Below, in pieces: positions 54,750 through 64,000 of a DNA stretch of 64,000 bases. This stretch comes from Blastomussa wellsi (lineage: Eukaryota; Cnidaria; Anthozoa; Scleractinia; Plerogyridae). Within the stretch, counting starts at the first letter, position 1. The number at the start of each line of letters is the position of its first letter. The translations under genes and the position numbers were made by a program. The stretch is from positions 25,972,583 to 26,036,582 of the forward strand of contig OX393565.1 of the NCBI GenBank assembly GCA_947652115.1, written 5' to 3'. Under the pieces are notes generated by a model, which saw only the letters and a program-made list of their open reading frames with translations, ran no database searches and was not told where the DNA came from.

Positions 54750-56400
54750 GCACTATTAACGACCTTATAGTCAAACAAGAATTGCCGGCTACTGCTACCA
54801 ATCTCATCATTACCACTCCCAGAACCTCGTGTATTTACTTTTTACCTAAAATTCACAAACCTAACAACCCAGGTTGACCTATCGTCTCTGCCTGTAGTTG
54901 TCCTACCGAACTCATTTCCAGCTATTTAGACAAAATTATGGCACTTATCGTCAGATCTTTACCGTCATACGTTAAAGACAGTCAACACGCACTTCCAGTT
55001 TTTCGCGATTTCAATTTCCTGGGCGAAGACAAACTTATTTTCACTATGGATATTACATCTCTTTACACCGTCATCCCAAATGGCGAAGGTCTTCTAGCCC
55101 TCAAACATTTTTTTGATTTATGCACTGTTAAGGAACCAAGCTCGGAAACACTACTCCGCCTGGCTGAGTTAGTGTTAACACTCAACTGTTTTTCATTCGC
55201 GAAAAATTATTACAAACAAATCAATGGCGTGGCCATGGGTACCAAAATGGGACCCAGCTACGCCAATCTTTTCGTAGGCTACATTGAACACCAATTTTTC
55301 AATCAATACAACGGCCCAAAACCTGAACTCTATCGTCGCTACATTGACGACTGTATCGGCGCTACCTCTTCTACCAGAGAGGATCTCGATCAATTTATAA
55401 CCGCTGTTAATTCGTTTCATCCTGCCCTTAAATATACCTGGGAAATTTCCGATACTTCCTTAGCATTCTTGGATATCAAAGTTTCTATCGAAGGCAACGG
55501 TTTATGCACCAGTGTGCACTACAAACCCACAGATTCTCATAGTTATTTGTTGTATTCATCTTCACATCCATCACATGTCAAGAATTCCATTCCTTATTCT
55601 CAGTTTCTTAGACTTCGCCGTCTTTGTAGTGACGACTCTGATTTTTCCTTAAAATCAGAGGAAATGTGCAATTTCTTCGACAAACGCGGCTATCCTGCTT
55701 CTGTTGGTCAAGCGGGCCATCATCGCGCCCAACAAATTGATCGACAGTTAGCACTACGAACGTCACAGAGAGAAAACAACGATAGAATTCCATTCACCCT
55801 CACATTTCACCCTCACAACCACGCAGTTAAATCCATCATCCTCAAAAACTTTAAATTACTTTAAAATGATCCCGACACTGGTAGAATCTTTTCGCAACCT
55901 CCATTAATTTCATTCAAACGCGACAAAAACATAGGTAACTTTTTAGTTAGAAGTGCATTCTAAACTAGTGCATATCGCAACTAGTGATCAACCCGGAACT
56001 TTTAAATACGCTCGCGCACGATGCAAAACATGCCCTTTCATTCACAACGTTGACAAAATATCGGGACCCAAGCGATCTATCAAAATCACTGATCATTTCA
56101 CCTGTACCTCAGCCAATGCCATCTACTGCATAACTTGCACTCTTTGCAAAAAGTTGTACATCGGCGAAACAGGGAGACGACTTGGCGACCGATTCCGAGA
56201 ACACCTTCGTGACGTAGAGAAAGACGACAAAAATGCATCGAAACCGGTCGCGAGACACTTCAATCTCCCAAATCATTCTAAGCAACATATAGCAGTCTGC
56301 GGCCTTTCCCTTCACCAAGGAAACACGGAAAGCCGTAAAACTCTAGAACAAAAATTTATTTTTCAAATCGGCACTCTTTAATCCTCACGGTATCAACGAA
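54750..56400 (+). pseudogene. Penelope-like retroelement remnant (RT plus GIY-YIG endonuclease)
   Basis: Coding remnants run from YFLPKIHKPNNPG (interrupted by TGA near 54875) through an RT domain open over 54876-55864: FTMDITSLYTVIP, NGVAMGTKMGPSYANLF and the catalytic YRRYIDDCIG. After an in-frame TAA at 55862 and at least one frameshift near 55950, a GIY-YIG domain follows at about 55953-56381 with AIYCITCTLCKKLYIGETGR and a Cys-rich linker (CKTCPF). Both domains together are diagnostic of Penelope-like elements. Both catalytic boxes remain, but stops and frameshifts make it non-functional as it stands. It begins within about 300 bp of the CNRIP1 start. Confidence 0.9.
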
Positions 56401-56512
56401 CGCTTTTCATTCAACTAATGTATTCCGTTGTTTTCACGTTACCAGGCACCAACCAATGGCGAAGCTACATCTTTCTGTATACAAAAAACACACGACCCAC
56501 AATTCCTTGATT

Positions 56513-56546
56513 CGCTCCGACGAAGGGCTAACGCTCGAAACGTCAG
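56513..56546 (+). ncRNA. Possible degenerate hammerhead-ribozyme motif of the Penelope element
   Basis: CCGACGA at 56517-56523 resembles the conserved CUGANGA box with U changed to C. GGGC (56525-56528) and GCTC (56533-56536) pair around TAAC, followed by GAAAC and GTC. Penelope-like elements are known to carry short hammerhead motifs. The changed base and minimal stem III make activity here doubtful. Confidence 0.35.
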
Positions 56547-56729
56547 CAATTGAATCTCTTTACGGTGGCCAATTGACATTATCAACCCAGTTGATAAAAC
56601 CAAATTATATTGCAATCCAATTGTGCAGCGGTGTTACCCATATCTAATGTACCCCATCATTCCAAGGGAAGTAAGTCTCAAACATGGCGGAGCCCGGAGC
56701 GCTAAGGTTTATTAAAAAATAATTGTGAG

Positions 56730-56808
56730 AAAAATAGAGATTTTTAGAAAATTTTGGGATATTTAGAAACTTTTGGGGATATTTAGAGATTTTTGGAGGG
56801 ATTTTTTC
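56730..56808. repeat. GATTTTTAG-type short tandem repeat, right of the Penelope element
   Basis: Units such as GAGATTTTTAGAAAATTTTG and GGGGATATTTAGAGATTTTT match the left block at 54585-54670. Confidence 0.8.
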
Positions 56809-59752
56809 GGGATACCATTGTCTAGGCCTAATTAGACGCGTTACCCGTCCAGTCGGATACATAACGCGTCTCTCACTATTCGTCTAGTGTAAAGTAGAAC
56901 TCAAGTCTGGAACTTGCAACAAGTCGGTGATGTTTCAATGCATTTTTCGACCGACCGCAAATGAGCGCGCGAGAATTTCTGCAGTTATGTTAAAAAAAAA
57001 GATATTGTAAAACAGTGAAATAAAATAAACTTTAAAGTGTGACGTCACTTAGTTTTTTTAAGACAGAACACCAACATTTTTAGCTGTAGATCGAAGAAAT
57101 GAAAAGCGCTGGACACATCAGCTGTGTTGACGGGCCATGCCAATAAACGGATCATTTATGAAGAATATTACCGTTTAGGGTTCAGGAAAAGATTAAGCCG
57201 CGCCAAGATTTGTCTCTTTTAGGGTAAAAATCACATTTTCCGGAAAGCAACCCCTCTTTTTCACATAAAAGTCGCGCGGGTTAACGGTACGGTAGTCTTG
57301 GCGGACTTTGGTTGATACTCAAGGTTTCGGCTTTAACGCGATGGCTTTCACTTACATTTAATAATATACATCTGGGATCAAATGCAATAGAAGTTCCTTT
57401 TACCAAGGAGCTGTGGTCTGGAAGCTTTTAAACAAAGCTACTAAACAAGTGTAGAAAGGAGATGTTTATCTACCAATTATATAATGATGACACCATAGAC
57501 CCTTTTCATAAATGGCTGCCAATTTAAAATTCTTTTGTATGCATTCAAATTAGCCTCACTAAACTCGTTTGGGAGTAAAAATTCTTTTGAATTATCAACT
57601 CAAAAACGAGGTTAGTCAGGCTAATTTTAATATTTACAAAAGAATTTATAATTGGCAGCCATTTATGAAAAGGGTCTATATTGACCATAATACAGACTCA
57701 TTAATGTCATTAATAGTATAGTCGAATTTTTGTCCAAAAGGTCAGTTGGTCATTTGAATATTCGGTGTATTGCTCTTGTTTCCCGTTATCACAGCCGATA
57801 ACCAACTGTCGGCTGAACAATAAAAAGTTAGCACTATTTTAGTAAAAGATCGAAAACAAAAGTTAACTGTCATTTGACGACATTTAAGTAAAACACACGT
57901 TCTCTATTCGCATAATTGGTACATCTTTCCATTGCCTTGGTAACCGGACTAAAGAGTGCAAATATACCATGATCAAGACAGCCTCAAAACCAATCTCGGA
58001 GTCTTTATAGCATTGTCGACCCATTTTAAAGAACCACTCACCTTGCAGCTCGTTTGAAAACGTGAAATTCAAGGTGAGTGCTATTTTACATTGCTGGTAA
58101 TTCACCTTCATGCGCGCGTTCTATACAAGGGGAAATCGATTCAATTCGGAGCTAAATTAAATTCACTTTAATATCATTTTACGAGGAAAACTGCCGGGCC
58201 AACCTACCAAATATTCGCATGCTCAAATGCTGTTTGATAGTTAGAACGACGCAATGAAAAAGGTTCGTAAAATATCTTTTTGGTAGGTAGATATGATTCG
58301 CCCTCATTTAGCGGAATATTCGAACGGAAGGCAGTTAACATACTGTATAACATGAAATTGACGTCACCGGCTAAGTGAGTAAGAATACCTATCTCAGACG
58401 ATCCGGCTTTTTAAGTAACATGTAGACAACTGAGACACGCAAAGTTAAAATGTTTAGCAACGACTGTCGAATGATTTTTAACAAAACTACTACGACTTAG
58501 TTAAGCTTATTAACGTGATACGAAAGAAAATTGTGTAAGCAATATTTCTTTATTTTACCCTGAAGGCATGTTGTGGCAAAATCAGGATTGAGAATATAAT
58601 AATAATGAAAACAGAATTATTGGGAAAACGTTTTCGTTTAACCCAGCATTTTACTGCTACAATTAGTCAATATCAGCTAGATCACGATAAAATATTGGCA
58701 AAAAAATATTGTAGTCATTTTACGCCGAGGATTTTCGACACAAAGAACACGATTCTAGATAACGCTGGATCAGATAAGAAAATAATTTGTAGCTCATGCA
58801 CAATGCGAGGCTGTGAGCTTTTTGTTTCACAATCTGCTTTGATTTTTCTCTGAGAGCGAAGCCCTTTATCTGACATCTATTCTAATACATGCAGTTTGTT
58901 TGCTATGTGTCTGGATAGTTGTTAACACAAGTTAAAGAACGCCCACAAATTTATCCATCTTTCGGATAGATATGGAATGAAATCAGATCAGTTGATTGAT
59001 TGTTTGCTCCCGATTTAGGACCGAGTTTATAAACCGAGTAATAAACCTTTTAGCACAGTCTCATTTGACGCGACTTAATTCCTCGAAGAAATAAGAAACA
59101 AAGAACAATGTTTTTAATCACTGTGATATTGTGAGGAAGCAAACAACGATCACAATTAAGATTGTTGTGTAAAATTTCCGTCGCTTTGGTGATAGGTTAA
59201 TCCCAAAATTACTCGCTGCATAAAATATGAAAGACAACACGGAAAAAATATACATCACTAACAAACAAAGCAAGAATATCAGCATACAGCAGCGAAACGA
59301 ATTAAAGCCTTTAATTCGAGATAATCTTTAGCTTTTGACCAAAGTAAAGTTTTTTTGTTCATTGTCAGAAAAGAGGTAATGGGTTTCTTTTTTATTTTGC
59401 TTTCTTTTTTCTTGTTTTCAGAGATTTGGAAAATCTCTTTAATAAATCTACAGAGCAGGCTGGGAATGCAAATCTTTCTAAAAGAGAATTTCGAATTCCT
59501 TAACGACCGTAACAGGAAATTCACTTTTACCCTCTCTGCTTCATACAGGAACAGTCATTTGGTACAGCCATCTCCACGTGACCAGATCAGAGAAGGCTGA
59601 AATTCAACCAACTAAATGCCTGTCAACTAGAAGTAATTAGAGATTACGAGAGTGCGTTCGATTCCTTTAATTTTGAATGATTTCGTTTACCGAAGTTCAA
59701 CCACTGTTTATTGCTAAAATATAACTGCAGTCGCGTAGACTGACTAATCGCC
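56809..59752. other. Gene-free stretch
   Basis: No supported gene. Contains the MITE at 57495-57679 and otherwise AT-rich sequence. Short open frames (for example at 58605-58853) show no domain or splice context. Confidence 0.45.
57495..57679. mobile_element. 185-bp hairpin MITE
   Basis: ATAGACCCTTTTCATAAATG with GCTGCCAATT is exactly inverted at the right as AATTGGCAGC and CATTTATGAAAAGGGTCTAT (30-bp arms). The inner AAAATTCTTTTG and TTAGCCTCACTAA words are inverted too. Confidence 0.92.
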
Positions 59753-60103
59753 ATGGAGCAAATTGAACAGCCAGTGAAATTTAAGTGTTCTCATTCAAAG
59801 TCACGTCGAAACAACCATAACAACGGTCGTAGTGGTCTAAGAATACCACATGTTGATAGTCAACTTTTGTTACGGTGCTCAAAGACACAAGCTTTGTTGC
59901 AAGCGCGTAAAATTGAGGCCAATGTAATGAAATCGAGGCAAATCTGCATCCATAATAGAGAATCAGAATTCTCGACTGATTCTGCCTGTAAATGCATGGG
60001 GCATTGGGTTCGGCTTGCGTTCTCCAGTCGTCGAACGCAACAAAAGCTCTGTATCTTTCAGGCGATCATAAGGTACACATCACTTCTTTTGTTTTTCAGT
60101 TAA
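59753..60103 (+). CDS. Uncertain coding segment (hypothetical)
   Basis: An ATG-started frame of 116 residues (MEQIEQPVKFKCSHSKSR...), rich in Lys, Arg, Ser and Cys. A possible donor (AAG|GTACAC) follows residue 105. No domain was recognised; it may be a first exon or chance. Confidence 0.2.
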   Translation: MEQIEQPVKFKCSHSKSRRNNHNNGRSGLRIPHVDSQLLLRCSKTQALLQARKIEANVMKSRQICIHNRESEFSTDSACKCMGHWVRLAFSSRRTQQKLCIFQAIIRYTSLLLFFS

Positions 60104-60404
60104 TCCTTGTAGATCCCTATAACAGTAGCTAATAAATTTCCAATCGCATTTGCTGGCCGCCAATATTACAGATTAAGCTTGTAAGTGTTGCATATACTTT
60201 TCAAAATGAACGCTTAATCGATAGTTGAAGAAAATGTGGAGGTAAGGATGTAAGGCATATTTGATTTTTTTCCTCTTTCACGGACCGATTTGAACAACTG
60301 AATATTAAAGGACACCATCACGTTTTTTTTAAAGCAAATCGGCGGTCAAATTATGACTAGGTATACTAGTATGAAAACTAGACTAGTCTAGTTTTCAATA
60401 GATC

Positions 60405-60655
60405 GTCAAGCCTGGTTCACATTTGTGAAATAAGCATAACACAAGTGAAATAAACGTAAGAAAGAAGGAACATTTTCCTTCTTTCTTGTGCTTATTTCAC
60501 TTGTGTTATTCTTATTTACTGTTTATTTCAATGGAACCGCTCTGATTCTTCCAACTCCGATTCCGTCGTGCTTATGACTCCGCGATTTTCGATTTTCACT
60601 TAGTCTTCTTACGACTCCACTTCCGACTCTGACTCCGACTCCGTCGCTAGGGAAA
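60405..60655. repeat. Repeat of the GTTTTCAC family, copy 2
   Basis: Reverse-oriented relative of 5999-6175: the reverse complement contains GGAATCGGAGTTGGAAGAAT, GGTTCCATT and GAGTCATAAGCACGAC, as in the first copy, and the right end CGTCGCTAGGGAAAAC matches its terminus. The left half holds an extra hairpin, GAAAGAAGGAA/TTCCTTCTTTC. Confidence 0.7.
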
Positions 60656-61258
60656 ACGAATCTTTAAGCGATTGTGTTGGATGAGTTTTAAATGTGTCGA
60701 CGGATTTTTTTCACTGGGTTCTTGGAGATTCTTCAAAGCCGAGCCAGTAATACACTCACTGTACGAGCTAACTGCTGTCTTGATTGAAACAATTGGTTTA
60801 CGTAAAAGTTCCCGGACGACCGAGATTTTTCATTACATTTGATGGTTTGTTATAAGCTTGCCACTGCACTATAAACAAACAAACAAACAATCAAAATTCA
60901 TAATGACAATGATTCATTTATGGTTCATCTTATGTTGTTCAGTCGCCTAATTCGAATTACACTCGAGGTTTTACACTGTTATATATGTATTGAACTGCAC
61001 TGAATTACGATAAAATAATGTCAAAGTCACCTTATTTTATTATAGAGTTTTGTCATAACATTTGATTCACGGGTGTATTTAAGTCAAAATCATCGTGATA
61101 ACTCCAAAAGCTTTATTTGATATTCATTATTTACATTTCCAATTCCGGACAAAAAAATAATCATTATCTTAGTTTTTAAAAAACAAATTCAATTTATTTA
61201 AAAGGACTTGTTGGTTTCTTATGCGAATATCTATTTCCCACAAAAACAGAACTTTACC

Positions 61259-61771
61259 ATGTGGAGTTCAGCGAAATCCGACAATTCTCGAAAATCTCTC
61301 GAAGATAAGCCGAATCTACCGAGAAGTAAAACTGAGCGAAAGGTGAGTTTCATTTGTTGGGAAGGTGTCAAACTAATAAATCTCTCAACTTTTGTTTGTA
61401 TAATAATTCATTTTCGCGAAAAGTGCTCTTTTTAATAAGTGTCCTTTGTTTATCCGAGCTGTTGCAAATCCTTCATAGCATATTTCGGAAATCTAATTAA
61501 GCAGACTCAAATAAACTACGACTTCGCTAAGAAAATGCAGTTTTGCCGGTCTCAAGGAAAACTAATTGATAAAAGGGCAATTTTTCATAATACACGGCCT
61601 TTTGGGAGTATACTTTCCCTTAATTTACAATTTACCCTTTCAGCGCCACTTCAAATTTATGAAAAAAGCGAGGCTGACAGGGAGGTTACGTTGGTGGAAA
61701 TTAAAAGAGAGCTTTTTAAGATAATTCACGTGAATGAAACGCAAGGTGTTTTTCGCACGCCATACGTGTGA
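61259..61771 (+). CDS. Uncertain coding segments (hypothetical)
   Basis: 61259-61342 encodes MWSSAKSDNSRKSLEDKPNL and eight further residues, and ends at a strong donor (AAAG|GTGAGT). A second segment ends at a TGA at 61769-61771 after YEKSEADREVTLVEIKREL, behind a good acceptor (TTTACCCTTTCAG at about 61644). Joining these two directly changes frame, so they do not form one protein by the simplest splice. One or both may be exons of an unrecognised gene; no domain seen. Confidence 0.2.
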
Positions 61772-64000
61772 CAAATGTTTCATTTCGCATTGTTTCAAAA
61801 TAGGCTAACATTCAGTACTATTCATGAAAAGTGTCCAAGTCGTGAAATGTTTTTCATAAAGCGAATTTACACAGGAAAAACAAATCTAGTAAAAGCCCTC
61901 TAAAACGGAATATTAAGCGACGAAGTATAAATTGGGAGAGTGGATCTACCAATAAACAAGGCTCAAAGGACAACCGACTGTCAAAAGCGGTTTGCTTCCA
62001 AACACAGTTGTCCTTTTTGAAAATATAATTAAAATGAGAAAAGTTAGCTTTCCTGATAAATTTATTTATCGTAGATGGGGCCAAAACAGCTAGACTTATA
62101 GGACGTCTTCGTTCTTTATCAAAGGCGACTTCGCTCAGGTACGGTATTAATTCTGAAACCGCTCTAACAGGCGGCTGCAATGGCGAACTTGTTGAAAATT
62201 AGGAGTCACTTAATTGTCTCTCCTTGGGATGAAAAACGTCAGTTTTAAGTTTATTTACGCTAGCACCGGAAACTGAAGATTTTTTTCTTCTCTAAATGAA
62301 AAGTTGCTAACTTTCTTGCACGCAAGCAGGTGAAGATTTATGAAGAAGGCAGAAAACGCGTACTGACAAAGCGCCGGTGGTTTTAGCCTCACAAAGCATA
62401 TAGCCAGGTAATTTAGAAACAGATGTCGATTCCCTTGCGAAAGTGTTGTATTCTAAGTGGTCGTTTAAACTCCATTTACAGCTATTTAAATAACCACCAA
62501 TGCGTCTTTCTGTCGCTATATTTTAGTCGTTTTAATTACAAAAAGAATTTGAAGTGCAAGTGCAGATCCCTGAAGGAATCGATGTGCATCACTACAGCGC
62601 CAACACATTAAGTATTGCATATGAAGTAGTCTAAAACGATCGAAGCGGCGTCTGTTCCTTACATACTGAAAAGCTCGCATAACAACTGTATTGAAAGTGA
62701 AGAAATCGGGTAATCGCTTTGGCATACAAACCCTCCCGATAAACTATACTACCACATCAGTTTGGTAAGTATGTTTTAAACCGAATACATTGTGGCAAGG
62801 TCTGAGTGAAGTTTCTGTCGGTCGATCGAAGCCAGTCAGCGGAACAAACGTAACTCCCAAAGGAAATAAAAACCCCAAACTGACGGGGAAAACCGTTTTG
62901 GTATAACTAGTCCGGCTACAATTCTTTAGAATAACAATGAAAACTGTGAAAGTCATTTCGGGTTCTGAGATTTTTGCGAGTTGTCTGTGGGCACGTTTTT
63001 CAGCCGAGAAGGTATCTCGTAGCCAATCAGATTACAAGTTTGTTGGTGTCTGCACGCACGGAAAACTTTGCTTGAGTCGTTAAATGTATTTTGACGCCAC
63101 AAGGCAACTGTAGAATGTTGGCACTGACATATGAGGCCAAACTTTTATAAGTGTTTTGGCACTTGCTCATTGTGTATATATGGTGTAAAGCAGAAAAATA
63201 AAACGTGATCTTTACTGCCAATACAGGGATCGATAAGCCCGATACGGTTCTCGTTAAATTTTGCTGTCACGTACAAGAACCAACAATTAAAAGCGAAGTG
63301 CCATTAACGCACACAGTGAGAAATGCCTGCCTTATCGAATGTATAACAGGGTTACTATCGCAATGACCCATGCTGCTTGTATTGGATGTCTGTGCCCTCA
63401 AGTTTGCTTTAAAAGCAGCTGGCTTATCTTCCAACCTCGTTCCCAGGGTCTCTCTCTCACCGCTCGTGAGAGAGAGACCCTGGGAACGAGGTTGGCTTAT
63501 ATTCGTGTGGAAAATCTTGCCTATGTGTGAAAACTTTCGGGAATACTCGACTGTGCTCGCGCTAGCTCGGAAGTACTCGGAAGTATATTTGTGCGAGGAT
63601 TATTTAACAATAGTCCTGCCAAATCGCCTGAAACTTAGCCGCCGGTTGGTTTTATTATTCAAAAAATTGTCAACGAAGCACATTTTACAGCTAGAAAAGC
63701 TGTAGGTATGCGGCGCTTTGCAAGACTTCGGACGAATAATCATATCTTACGTATATCACAGGATATCCGTGATGTGCGATGACAGATAACAATGGCTTCA
63801 TGACCATATATGGGCAACGGCGTGACATTTTGTTGAATAATATGGCTGGTATCGATCATGAATTCTTCAGTCGGGTATTAAGCAAGTGTTTACTAAACCA
63901 ACACTTGTTTCCAAGACCAAATCGAAGCTGGGAAAGTGATAAAGAACTTTTAAACTAACTATCTACCAGAAATTACCAGAATTCACCATTCTTCCAGTTA
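61772..64000. other. Gene-free stretch to the end of the window
   Basis: No supported gene. The only striking structure is the perfect hairpin at 63431-63495. Other sequence is AT-rich with no recognised domain in any frame. Confidence 0.45.
63431..63495. repeat. Perfect 30-bp-arm hairpin
   Basis: 63431-63460 (starts CCAACCTCGTTCCCAGGG) and 63466-63495 (ends CCCTGGGAACGAGGTTGG) are exact reverse complements around the loop CGCTC. GGCTTAT occurs on both outer sides in direct orientation, a possible target-site duplication. Confidence 0.95.

Noticed and set aside
56109..56318. Minus-strand frame opposite the GIY-YIG domain
   Set aside because: Shadow of the Penelope-like element, whose plus-strand reading has the catalytic motifs.
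1..64000. CRISPR arrays, prophage or bacterial operons
   Set aside because: No regularly spaced direct repeats with unique spacers and no clustered intronless gene runs.

Overview
The window reads as nuclear DNA of an animal, most likely an anthozoan cnidarian such as a stony coral (inference from repeat style and gene content; species not determined). Genes are split by GT-AG introns, the intergenic DNA is AT-rich, and conserved metazoan families are interleaved with many inverted-repeat (MITE-like) elements, tRNA-derived SINEs, truncated LINEs and a decayed Penelope-like retroelement. No bacterial operons, CRISPR arrays, rRNA genes or intact tRNA genes were seen.

Layout. 1.4-1.8 kb (-): small SERTA-domain gene with CCAAT and CRE-like motifs upstream. 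4.5-9.1 kb (-): five-exon NAA80, the actin N-terminal acetyltransferase, head-to-head with 9.3-13.2 kb (+) five-exon ARMT1, a DUF89 damage-control phosphatase. 15.4-16.9 kb (-): two-exon COMMD1, head-to-head (152 bp between start codons) with 17.1-23.1 kb (+) twelve-exon COQ6, the ubiquinone-pathway flavin hydroxylase. 23-29.7 kb: gene-poor, repeat-rich. 29.8-33.8 kb (-): three-exon sphingosine-1-phosphate phosphatase (SGPP). 34.8-36.6 kb: a 317-bp tandem duplication followed by a 5'-truncated LINE. 40.1-42.1 kb (+): a small two-coding-exon gene with a palindromic ETS-type motif upstream, not recognised. 43.7-46.8 kb (+): secreted or membrane kelch-repeat protein with a signal peptide and one transmembrane segment. 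51.1-54.5 kb (-): two-exon CNRIP1. 54.6-56.8 kb (+): Penelope-like element remnant with RT and GIY-YIG domains. 57-64 kb: mostly repeats, with weak candidate exons at 59.8-61.8 kb.

The genes are housekeeping or signalling genes of separate pathways (actin acetylation, metabolite repair, endosomal sorting and ubiquitin regulation, coenzyme Q synthesis, sphingolipid signalling). Nothing suggests that they form one functional cluster beyond the two divergent promoter pairs. Exon joins were chosen from GT/AG sites, reading phase and remembered family alignments; no search was run. I found no clear new multi-gene system. The most unusual items are the 25-bp duplication that places an upstream ORF stop on a NAA80 start codon, the unidentified 90-residue gene with its palindromic ETS motif, the two-exon kelch membrane protein, and the large number of distinct hairpin or TIR families inside introns.
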